A DNA stretch of 64,000 nucleotides from Solirubrobacteraceae bacterium (GTDB lineage: Bacteria > Actinomycetota > Thermoleophilia > Solirubrobacterales > Solirubrobacteraceae): assembly GCA_023230855.1 (NCBI GenBank), contig JALNWQ010000002.1:186001-250000 (forward strand), written 5' to 3'. Positions 27,384 to 34,450 of the stretch are shown here, piece by piece; position 1 is the stretch's first letter; each line of letters starts with the position of its first letter. Made by a program: the position numbers and the translations under genes. The notes beneath the pieces were generated by a model, which was not told where the DNA came from, ran no database searches, and worked only from the letters and a program-made list of their open reading frames with translations.

Positions 27384-28148
27384 ATGGGCACCACCGACCG
27401 CCGTACCCTGACCGACGAGCAGCTCCGCGAGGAGGTCCGCGCCAAGTACGCGCAGGCCGCCACGCAGGGAGCGGGCTGTTGCGGCCCCGCGGTCGCCACG
27501 ACCGACGAGCACGGCACCGAGGTCTTTGGCGCCGCGCTCTACGACGAGGAGACCGCGAAGGACGGCGGCCAGGCGATCGCCGGCTCCCTCGGTTGCGGCA
27601 TCCCGACCGCCGTCGCCGCGCTGCGGGACGGTGACGTCGTCCTCGACCTCGGTTCCGGCACCGGCGGTGACGTCCTGATCTCCGCCCGCCGCGTCTCCCC
27701 CACGGGCCGCGCGATCGGGATCGACATGACCGACGAGATGCTCGACCAGGCCCGTAGGAACGCCGCCGACGCCGGCCTGGACAACGTCGAGTTTCGCAAG
27801 GGCTACCTCGAGGACCTCCCGCTCGAGGACGCCTCCGTCGACGTCGTCATCTCCAACTGCGTCATCAACCTCGCCGGCGACAAGGGCCGGGTCCTCGCCG
27901 AAGCCGCCCGCGTGCTCAAGCCGCGCGGCCGCTTCGCCGTGTCCGACGTGATCGCCGACCCCGACATGGACGACGCGACCAAGCGGGACATGCAGCGGTT
28001 CACCGGCTGCATCGCCGGCGCGTTGACCCGCCGGGAGCTCGAGGACGCCCTCGCGGCCGCGGGCTTCGTCGACGTCGAGATCCAGGAGACCCATCGCGTG
28101 CACGCCAAGGCCGGCTCGGCGATCGTCCGCGCCACGAAGCCCGTGTAG
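27384..28148 (+). CDS. arsM: Arsenite S-adenosylmethionine methyltransferase
   Basis: A 254-aa class I methyltransferase with VLDLGSGTGGD (SAM loop) and cysteines at 32, 33, 71, 159 and 209, consistent with the arsenite-binding set of ArsM. The NCVINL motif is typical. It methylates As(III), yielding volatile or exportable products. GAGAGGA precedes the ATG. It is co-transcribed with arsR and ends before a hairpin terminator. Confidence 0.94.
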   Translation: MGTTDRRTLTDEQLREEVRAKYAQAATQGAGCCGPAVATTDEHGTEVFGAALYDEETAKDGGQAIAGSLGCGIPTAVAALRDGDVVLDLGSGTGGDVLISARRVSPTGRAIGIDMTDEMLDQARRNAADAGLDNVEFRKGYLEDLPLEDASVDVVISNCVINLAGDKGRVLAEAARVLKPRGRFAVSDVIADPDMDDATKRDMQRFTGCIAGALTRRELEDALAAAGFVDVEIQETHRVHAKAGSAIVRATKPV

Positions 28149-28152
28149 TCAC

Positions 28153-28175
28153 CCTCCGCAGGCGGCCGGCGGAGG
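28153..28175. terminator. Hairpin between convergent arsM and merR-type genes
   Basis: Stem CCTCCGC/GCGGAGG (7 bp) with a 9-nt loop, 5 nt after the arsM stop and 15 nt before the merR-type stop. There is no U-tract, as is common in GC-rich genomes. Confidence 0.55.
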
Positions 28176-28189
28176 ACGGCGGTGGGTGC

Positions 28190-28579
28190 TCAAGCGTCGT
28201 CGCGGAGCTCGCGGGCGAACTGCTCGCTCTGCTCGAGGATGCGTCGCATCTTGGCGGTGCGTTCGTCGACCTGGTCGGCGAACGTCGCGATCGTCTTGCG
28301 CGCGGCGGTCCGCGCCCCCGCGGGGCTCTCGCGGTCCTCGAGCCTCTCCCTGGCGTCGAACATGGTACGCATCTCGTCGAGCGAGAACCCCAGGGGCTTC
28401 ATCTTCTTGACGAGGAACAGCCGGTCGATCTGCCGCTCGGTGTAGAGCCGGAATCCGCCCTCGGTCCGGGCCTCGGGGACGACGAGGCCCTGCTCCTCGT
28501 AGTACCGCACGGTCCGCAGCGAGAGGCCGACGCGGTCGGCCACCTCACCGATCTGGTGCGTCTGATCAGGGTCGATCAC
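28190..28579 (-). CDS. MerR-family regulator lacking cysteines
   Basis: A 129-aa protein with an N-terminal MerR winged helix (IGEVADRVGLSLRTVRYYEEQGLV) and a coiled-coil dimer helix (residues about 75-120). There is no cysteine, so it is not a classical metal sensor. It is divergent from the SulP transporter, which it probably controls. The GTG start at 28579 is 7 nt after TAGACT (28587-28592 on the minus strand), suggesting a leaderless mRNA. Confidence 0.9.
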   Translation of the reverse strand: MIDPDQTHQIGEVADRVGLSLRTVRYYEEQGLVVPEARTEGGFRLYTERQIDRLFLVKKMKPLGFSLDEMRTMFDARERLEDRESPAGARTAARKTIATFADQVDERTAKMRRILEQSEQFARELRDDA

Positions 28580-28586
28580 GGGCAGA

Positions 28587-28592
28587 AGTCTA
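28587..28592 (-). promoter_or_regulatory. -10 hexamer of merR-type gene (leaderless)
   Basis: TAGACT on the coding strand, 7 nt before the GTG at 28579. Confidence 0.45.
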
Positions 28593-28657
28593 GGCGGGCG
28601 TTGCAGGGCGCAGCGGAGGGCAACCGCAAACTGTGACGTCGGACACGGACCGAACGA

Positions 28658-28684
28658 CCAACCCTTCCCTTACGTTACTGTTGG
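28658..28684. promoter_or_regulatory. Possible MerR operator upstream of sulP
   Basis: CCAAC and GTTGG separated by 17 nt, in the 261-bp gap between the merR-type gene and sulP. MerR proteins bind dyads in long-spacer promoters, so this is a candidate site. The rest of the gap shows no ORF. Confidence 0.3.
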
Positions 28685-28840
28685 CCCAGCCTGCATGAAG
28701 CACGCTGCGCCGGGCGCCGCGATCTTCCTGCCGCCCGGCGCGATGCCCACGGCCGCGCCACTCCCCGCCGACCGCCCGCCGTGGCCGTCGGCACATCGAC
28801 CGTTCCCGCGCCCCCGCGCCCGTCTGCAGCGAGGTCCTGC

Positions 28841-30337
28841 ATGTCCACCACCCCCGTGTCGCCGAGGCGGCGACGTCCGTCCTTCGCCCTCCCGACCCGC
28901 AAGGTGCTCCGCGTCGAGCTGCTGGCCGGCCTCGTCGTCGCGCTCGCGCTGATCCCCGAGGCGATCTCGTTCTCGATCATCGCCGGCGTCGACCCGAAGG
29001 TCGGCCTCTACGCCTCGTTCACGATGGCCGTGGCGATCTCGATCGTCGGTGGCCGCCCCGCCATGATCTCCGCCGCCACCGGCGCGATGGCCCTCGTCGT
29101 CGTGCCACTCGTCGACGAGCACGGCGTCGAGTACCTCTTCGCCGCCGCGATCCTCGCCGGCGCCATCCAGATCACGCTCGGCGGGCTCGGGATCGCGAAG
29201 CTCATGCGCTTCGTCCCGCAGGCCGTGATGACCGGGTTCGTCAACGCCCTGGCGATCCTCATCTTCCTCTCCCAGGTCGACCACCTCACCGGTGATGGCC
29301 TACTCGGCTGGGTCCTTGTCGCGGCCGGCCTGGCGATCATCCTCATCCTTCCGCGCTTCGTTCCGGCCATCCCGTCGCCGCTGGTCGCCATCGCGCTCCT
29401 GACCACGATCGTCGTCGCCGGCGGGATCGACATCACCAACGTCGGCGACGAGGGCGAGCTGCCCTCCACGATCCCGCTGCTCGGTATCCCGTCGGTGCCG
29501 TTCTCGCTCGAGACGCTGACGATCATCCTGCCGTTCTCCGCCACGCTCGCCGCCGTCGGGTTGCTCGAGTCGCTGATGACGGCCCGTCTCGTCGACGACA
29601 TCACCGACACCCCCTCGGACAAGGGCCGCGAGAGTCGTGGGCAGGGCATCGCGAACGTCGTCACCGGCTTCTTCGGCGGCATGCCCGGCTGCGCCATGAT
29701 CGGCCAGACGATGATCAACGTCCGCGTCTCCGGAGCCCGGACCCGCATCTCGACGTTCTCCGCCGGCACGTTCCTCCTGATCATGGTCGTCGGGTTCGGC
29801 GACGTCGTCTCCGTGATCCCGATGACCGCCCTCGTCGCGGTCATGGTCTTCGTCGCCTACGCCACCTTCGACTGGCACAGCATCAGTCCCGCCACCCTGA
29901 AGCGGATGCCGGCCGGCGAGACCGTCGTCATGGTCCTCACCGTCATCCCGACCGTCGCGACCGACAACCTCGCGATCGGGGTCGGCGTCGGCGTCCTGAC
30001 CTCGATGGCGATCTTCGCCCGCCGCGTCGCGCACCTCCTCAACGTCGAACGCACCGTCTCCCCGGACGGCGCCTCGGTGATCTACAACGTGCAGGGCGAG
30101 CTGTTCTTCGCGTCCAACGAGGAGCTCACCGACGCGTTCCACCACCCCGACGACCCCAGCCACGTCCTCATCGACATGACGGGCGCGCACGTCTGGGACG
30201 CCTCCGCCGTCTCCGCCCTCGACGCCGTCACCCACAAGTACGAGCGACAGGGCAAGACCGTGCAGATCACCGGGCTCAACCAGCCCTCCAGCGACCTGCA
30301 CGATGCGCTCTCCGGCCAACTCGCGGCCGCGCACTGA
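28841..30337 (+). CDS. SulP-family anion transporter with STAS domain
   Basis: A 498-aa transporter with 10-12 membrane helices (residues about 30-400), the SulP start ELLAGLVVALALIPEAISFSIIAGV, and a C-terminal STAS domain (about 405-498; DMTGAHVWDASAVSALD). SulP proteins carry sulfate, bicarbonate or other oxyanions; the substrate is not clear. The ATG at 28841 is used; an in-frame Met 20 codons earlier adds a Pro/Ala-rich tail. The last 62 bp overlap the 3' end of the opposing P-type ATPase gene. Confidence 0.9.
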   Translation: MSTTPVSPRRRRPSFALPTRKVLRVELLAGLVVALALIPEAISFSIIAGVDPKVGLYASFTMAVAISIVGGRPAMISAATGAMALVVVPLVDEHGVEYLFAAAILAGAIQITLGGLGIAKLMRFVPQAVMTGFVNALAILIFLSQVDHLTGDGLLGWVLVAAGLAIILILPRFVPAIPSPLVAIALLTTIVVAGGIDITNVGDEGELPSTIPLLGIPSVPFSLETLTIILPFSATLAAVGLLESLMTARLVDDITDTPSDKGRESRGQGIANVVTGFFGGMPGCAMIGQTMINVRVSGARTRISTFSAGTFLLIMVVGFGDVVSVIPMTALVAVMVFVAYATFDWHSISPATLKRMPAGETVVMVLTVIPTVATDNLAIGVGVGVLTSMAIFARRVAHLLNVERTVSPDGASVIYNVQGELFFASNEELTDAFHHPDDPSHVLIDMTGAHVWDASAVSALDAVTHKYERQGKTVQITGLNQPSSDLHDALSGQLAAAH

Positions 30338-32303
30338 TCGTCCTGGCCCCCACGTCGCTCGAGGTCCTGGACGTCGGTGATCCGGCGAGAACGGAGCGCG
30401 ACGACCGGGCTGCAGGGTCGGCGCGGCGGGGCCGGCGAGCGGCACGGACGCCGTTGGCGATGACGAGCAGCTCGGCGAGCTCGTGGGCGGCCACGACCGT
30501 CGCCAAGCCGAGGATCCCCAGGGCGGAGAGCGGCACGAGCGTCAGGAGGATGGCGGCGGAGAGCGCGAGGTTCTGGCGCATGATCCCGTCGGCCCGCCGG
30601 GCGTGGCCGATCGCGTCGGGAAGCGCCCGCAGGTCAGAGCCCATGAGCGCGACGTCGGCCGTTTCGATCGCGACGTCGGAGCCGACCGCGCCCATCGCGA
30701 TCCCGACCCGCGCAGACGCCAGCGCCGGGGCGTCGTTGATGCCGTCCCCGACCATGGCGACCGGCCGACGGGTGCCGAGGTCACGGACCGCGGTGAGCTT
30801 GTCCTCGGGCAACAGCTCGGAGCGGACGTCGTCGATGCCGGCCTGGGCGGCGAGGGCCCGGGCGGTGGCGTGGTTGTCGCCGGTGAGCATCGCAACCTGC
30901 GCCACGCCGACGGTGCGCAGCAGCGCGACGGCCTCGGCCGCCTCGGGACGCAGCTCGTCGCGGACGGCGACCGCGCCGATCGTGTGGCCGGCCCGTTCCA
31001 CGAGCACGACGGTCGCGCCCTGCTCCTGCAGCCGGACGACGTCGTCGGCCAGCGCGCCAGGGTCGACGAAGCCCGGGCGGCCGAGACGGACCACGGTGCC
31101 GTCGATGGTGCCGATCAGGCCGCTCCCTGCGACGTTCTGCACGTCCTGCGCGACGGGCGCTCGATCGATCGCGCCCAGCATCGCGGCGGCGAGCGGGTGG
31201 TCGCTGCGACCCTCCAGCGCCGCGGCGACTGCGAGCACGTCCCCCCTGGTCGAGCCGTCGATGGTGAGGGTGCCGATCACGGTCGGCTGGTTGCGGGTCA
31301 GCGTGCCGGTCTTGTCCAGCGCGACGGTCCGCACGGACGCCAGCGCCTCGAGCGCAGCTCCACCCTTGATCAGCACCCCGGCGCGGGTCGCCGCACCGAT
31401 CGCGGAGACGACGGTGATCGGCACCGCGATCGCGAACGCGCACGGCGACGCGGCGACGAGCACGACGAGGGCGCGGTTGATCCACTCGCCCGGGTCGCCG
31501 GAGACCAACGACCCGACAAGGGCGACGAGGAACGCGACGACCAGGACCCCGGGCACGAGCGGGCGCGCGACGCGGTCGGCGAGGCGCTGTCCCCGGCCCT
31601 TGCGGTCCTGGGCCTCCTCGACGATCCGCACGACGCGGGCGAGGGAGCTCTGCCCGGCGCGGGCGGTGACGGTGACCTCCAGCGCGCCGCCGCCGTTGAT
31701 CGCCGCGGCGAGCACGTCGTCGCCGGGCCCCCGCTCGACCGGCACCGACTCGCCGGTGATCGCCGACTGGTCGAGCGCGGAGCGCCCCTGACGGATCCTG
31801 CCGTCGGTCGCGATGCGCTCGCCCGCCTTGACGACCAACACGTCGCCGACGACGAGCTCGGCGGGATCGACGTCGACCTCGTCACCGCCCCGACGGACGG
31901 TCGCGCGGTCCGGAACGAGGTCCATCAGTGCGCGGAGCCCTTGCCGGGTGCGGGTCAGGGCGTAGCTCTCCAACGCCTCGGAGATCGCGAAGAGGAACGC
32001 GAGGATCGCGGCCTCCGTGAGCTCGCCGAGGAGAATCGCGCCAATCGCGGCGATCATCATCAGCGTCCCGACCGACAGGCGACCCCGCACCAGGGCGCGG
32101 GCGGATTGCGGGACGAACGTCAGTCCGCCTGCGACGAACGCCAGCGCCGCGAGGACCGTCCCAGCGGTTCCGCTCCCGACCGCGACGCCGGCGGTGAGCA
32201 GCACGCCTGCGACCACGGCGAGCTGGATCTCGCGGACCTCGCGGAGCTTCGGGACCGTTCCGTCGACGGGCACCTCGCTCTCACAGCCGCAGGCATCGGT
32301 CAT
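30276..32303 (-). CDS. P1B-type heavy-metal ATPase (SPC class)
   Basis: A 675-aa ion pump. P-type motifs: TGES, DKTGTLT (Asp near residue 331), SDHP, GDGINDAP. The membrane metal motif is SPC (ASPCAFAIAVP, about residue 287) rather than CPC, with HELAELL in a late helix; SPC plus a late His-Glu fits the P1B-4 group (Co, Zn, Cd or Fe). There is no N-terminal HMA domain, only a short CGC. It overlaps its CadC-like regulator by 4 bp. About 50 C-terminal residues are Arg/Ser-rich and run antisense into the sulP 3' end. Cd/Zn/Co export is likely; the exact metal is unknown. Confidence 0.9.
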   Translation of the reverse strand: MTDACGCESEVPVDGTVPKLREVREIQLAVVAGVLLTAGVAVGSGTAGTVLAALAFVAGGLTFVPQSARALVRGRLSVGTLMMIAAIGAILLGELTEAAILAFLFAISEALESYALTRTRQGLRALMDLVPDRATVRRGGDEVDVDPAELVVGDVLVVKAGERIATDGRIRQGRSALDQSAITGESVPVERGPGDDVLAAAINGGGALEVTVTARAGQSSLARVVRIVEEAQDRKGRGQRLADRVARPLVPGVLVVAFLVALVGSLVSGDPGEWINRALVVLVAASPCAFAIAVPITVVSAIGAATRAGVLIKGGAALEALASVRTVALDKTGTLTRNQPTVIGTLTIDGSTRGDVLAVAAALEGRSDHPLAAAMLGAIDRAPVAQDVQNVAGSGLIGTIDGTVVRLGRPGFVDPGALADDVVRLQEQGATVVLVERAGHTIGAVAVRDELRPEAAEAVALLRTVGVAQVAMLTGDNHATARALAAQAGIDDVRSELLPEDKLTAVRDLGTRRPVAMVGDGINDAPALASARVGIAMGAVGSDVAIETADVALMGSDLRALPDAIGHARRADGIMRQNLALSAAILLTLVPLSALGILGLATVVAAHELAELLVIANGVRAARRPRRADPAARSSRSVLAGSPTSRTSSDVGARTISARPRVGRRAHRAGRWRAG

Positions 32304-32653
32304 GCGGTGACCTCGTCCGGGACCAGGGCCGCGAGGATGCGGCGGCCCGCGTCGGTCAGGGCGTACATGACCATCCGGCCGTCGCGACGCGATCCGACGA
32401 CACCGGCGGTGCGCATCTTGCGCAGGTGATGCGACACGACCTTCTCGGGCCGCTCCACGATCCACGACAGATCGCACACGCAGAGGTCGCCGCCGCCCTG
32501 CAGCGCGAGAGCGAGCGCGACGCGGGTCGGATCGCCGAGCGCCGCGGCGCTCACGGCGACCCGGTCGGCCTCGGCCGGCTGAAGCCGGGCCCGGCGCAGT
32601 GCCTCGGCCTTCTCGAGGTCGAGGCAGAGGAGGTCGCACGAGTCGGCGGACAT
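32300..32653 (-). CDS. ArsR/SmtB-family metal sensor, CadC-like
   Basis: A 117-aa repressor with cysteines at 6, 10, 58 and 60 (SCDLLC and DLCVCD). These match almost exactly the Cd/Pb ligand positions I recall for plasmid pI258 CadC (7, 11, 58, 60). HTH: KVVSHHLRKMRTAGVV. It should leave DNA when Cd, Pb or Zn binds and so release the P-type ATPase gene, whose start overlaps its stop (ATGA). TAGAGT at 32660-32665 lies 6 nt before the ATG. Confidence 0.92.
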   Translation of the reverse strand: MSADSCDLLCLDLEKAEALRRARLQPAEADRVAVSAAALGDPTRVALALALQGGGDLCVCDLSWIVERPEKVVSHHLRKMRTAGVVGSRRDGRMVMYALTDAGRRILAALVPDEVTA

Positions 32654-32659
32654 GCCAAT

Positions 32660-32665
32660 ACTCTA
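32660..32665 (-). promoter_or_regulatory. -10 hexamer of cadC-like gene (leaderless)
   Basis: TAGAGT on the coding strand, 6 nt before the ATG. The short palindrome CGATCG just upstream (32668-32673) is a possible part of the operator. Confidence 0.45.
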
Positions 32666-32713
32666 ACGATCGTGCGAATGTCAGGCCCAAGCGTCGACCG
32701 CCGGCTGTGTCGT

Positions 32714-33043
32714 TCAGGCGCGCGGCGCGTACATGATGAGCCCGACCCCCGCCAAGCACACGGCGGCACCGGTGAGGTCCCAGCGGTCGGGGCGGTAACC
32801 GTCGGCGACCATCCCCCAGGCCAGCGAACCCGCGACGAAGACCCCGCCGTAGGCGGCGAGGATCCGTCCGAACTCGGCGTCGGATTGCAGCGTCGCGACG
32901 AACCCGTAGAGCCCGAGGGCGATGACCCCGGCGCCGACCCAGATCAGGCCGCGGTGCTCGCGGATGCCCTGCCAGACCAGCCAGGCGCCGCCGATCTCGA
33001 GGACCGCCGCGAGGGCGAAGAGGACGATCGACTTGGCGGCCAC
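32714..33043 (-). CDS. YnfA/UPF0060-family small membrane protein
   Basis: A 109-aa protein with four predicted helices and the family patterns EIGGAWLVWQ and YGFVATLQ, with GRILAAYGGVFVAGSLAWG. It is related in fold to small multidrug-resistance transporters; the function in this family is poorly known. The GTG at 33043 is 6 nt after TACGAT (33050-33055 minus), which supports this start. Confidence 0.88.
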   Translation of the reverse strand: MAAKSIVLFALAAVLEIGGAWLVWQGIREHRGLIWVGAGVIALGLYGFVATLQSDAEFGRILAAYGGVFVAGSLAWGMVADGYRPDRWDLTGAAVCLAGVGLIMYAPRA

Positions 33044-33049
33044 CCGTTC

Positions 33050-33055
33050 ATCGTA
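33050..33055 (-). promoter_or_regulatory. -10 hexamer of ynfA-type gene (leaderless)
   Basis: TACGAT on the coding strand, 6 nt before the GTG start. Confidence 0.45.
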
Positions 33056-33073
33056 GGCCGCCGCGCTACCCGG

Positions 33074-33433
33074 TCAGGCGACCTCGCGCCAGCGCTGGAA
33101 GACCGCGGCGCCCATCGCGACGGCGGCGCCGAGCAGGACGATCCACAGGAGCGTGCCCGGTCCGGTGTCGACCATCGACGGCCGCGCGGCCATCGCGACG
33201 ACGACGAGTCCGATCGCGCCGTACAGCAGCACGCGGTGCGCGTCGCCGAGCGTCTCGATCCGGCCGCGCCCCTCGCGGTACAGCCGTACCCCGATGCCGA
33301 CGAACGCGGCGAGGATCAGGGCGCTGAGCGCGGCGCCGATCGCGTCGGCGCTGCGGTCCCCGGACGGGATCGCCCAGACGGCGACGGCGATCGCGATGAC
33401 GATCGCGGCGGTGCGCAGGCCGGAAGCGGTCAC
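33074..33433 (-). CDS. Small membrane protein of unknown function
   Basis: A 119-aa protein with four predicted hydrophobic segments and a charged centre (YREGRGRIETLGDAHR). I do not recognise the family. The GTG at 33433 is chosen because TATGCT (33441-33446 minus) lies 7 nt before it; the upstream Met at 33445 would overlap that hexamer. It is upstream of ynfA on the same strand with a 30-bp gap, but ynfA has its own candidate promoter. Confidence 0.65.
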   Translation of the reverse strand: MTASGLRTAAIVIAIAVAVWAIPSGDRSADAIGAALSALILAAFVGIGVRLYREGRGRIETLGDAHRVLLYGAIGLVVVAMAARPSMVDTGPGTLLWIVLLGAAVAMGAAVFQRWREVA

Positions 33434-33440
33434 GGAGGCG

Positions 33441-33446
33441 AGCATA
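33441..33446 (-). promoter_or_regulatory. -10 hexamer deciding the start at 33433
   Basis: TATGCT on the coding strand, 7 nt before the GTG at 33433. Confidence 0.4.
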
Positions 33447-33521
33447 CCGGCACCGGATCGGCACGCTTTCGGCACGGACGCCCCCTCGATCCGTCACAGG
33501 TCCGCGGGCGATGGTGGCCGC

Positions 33522-33947
33522 ATGCCGTGCCCCCGACCGTCTCCCCCGGCCCGCCGCCGGTTGCGTGGTCCGCTCCCAGGACCCGGACGACCTGCGCGAG
33601 CTCCCCGCCCGAACCGCGACGACCGGGACGGCGAGGACGGCCAGGCCTCGGTCGAGCTCGTTGCGCTGCTCCCCCTCCTCGTGCTCCTGATCCTCGCGCT
33701 GGTGCAGGCCGCGTTCGCCGGCTACGCGGCGTGGTCGGCGGGGACCGCGGCGCGGGCCGGTGCGCGCGCGGCCGCGGTCGGTGGAGACCCGGTCGCCGCG
33801 GTCCGCCGTGCCGCCCCGATCGGGGGCCGCCGGGCAACCGTGCGACGCAGCGGCGACACGGTCCGCGTGCGGCTGCCCGTCCCCCGCATCCTGCCCTGGT
33901 CCCTGGGAACCGTCGGCGGGAGCGCCCACCTGGAGGCTCAGCGATGA
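33522..33947 (+). CDS. TadE-like pseudopilin
   Basis: A 141-aa protein. After a basic, Pro-rich N-terminus comes the pilin-like segment EDGQASVELVALLPLLVLL (about residues 38-56), with a Gly and a Glu at the spacing expected for TadE processing, a membrane helix, then a small beta-like domain. It is the first of three overlapping genes. No TadA, TadB/C or CpaA genes are in the window. GATGGT 6 nt before the ATG is a weak -10 candidate. Confidence 0.75.
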   Translation: MPCPRPSPPARRRLRGPLPGPGRPARAPRPNRDDRDGEDGQASVELVALLPLLVLLILALVQAAFAGYAAWSAGTAARAGARAAAVGGDPVAAVRRAAPIGGRRATVRRSGDTVRVRLPVPRILPWSLGTVGGSAHLEAQR

Positions 33948-34450
33948 CACGCCCGATCGGCGCAGCCGACGCCGGCACGACGCCGCGCCGCCGCGGTCCC
34001 GACGCGGTGGACATCGACCTCGGGACGACCGGCCGGACGGTCGCCGCCGACGGAGAGACGCCGGACGATGGGACGAACCCCGCCGGAAGCGGCGGCCCTC
34101 GTCGCACCGTCGTCCCGCCCGGCGAGGTCGGTCAGGCCTCGGTCGAGACCGTGGCGATCGCGCCGCTCGTGGCGATCGCGCTGCTCGTCGTGACCGTGGC
34201 GCTGCGCGCCCACGATGCGCAGGAGTCGGCCGGGATGGCCGCGCACGCCGCCGGGATCGCCCTGATGCAGGGACGCGATCCGTCCGCCGCCGCCAAGGCC
34301 GCGGTCCCCGACGTCCCCGCCGACCGGCTGCGCGTCCGGGTGCGTGGCGACCGGGTGTCGGTCCGCGTGCGCGCGTCCGGGCCGCGGGCGCTCGTGGCCC
34401 GGTTCGACGCCACTCAGACCGTGCACGCCCGGCCGGAGGGATCCCGCTGA
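33944..34450 (+). CDS. Second TadE/TadF-like pseudopilin
   Basis: A 168-aa protein with a disordered, charged N-terminus of about 60 residues, then VGQASVETVAIAPLVAIALLVVTVAL (anchor, about residues 63-88) and a short C-terminal domain. The ATG overlaps the previous stop by 4 bp and its own stop overlaps the next ATG by one base, so the three genes form one translation-coupled unit. Likely a minor pseudopilin. Confidence 0.7.
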   Translation: MTRPIGAADAGTTPRRRGPDAVDIDLGTTGRTVAADGETPDDGTNPAGSGGPRRTVVPPGEVGQASVETVAIAPLVAIALLVVTVALRAHDAQESAGMAAHAAGIALMQGRDPSAAAKAAVPDVPADRLRVRVRGDRVSVRVRASGPRALVARFDATQTVHARPEGSR

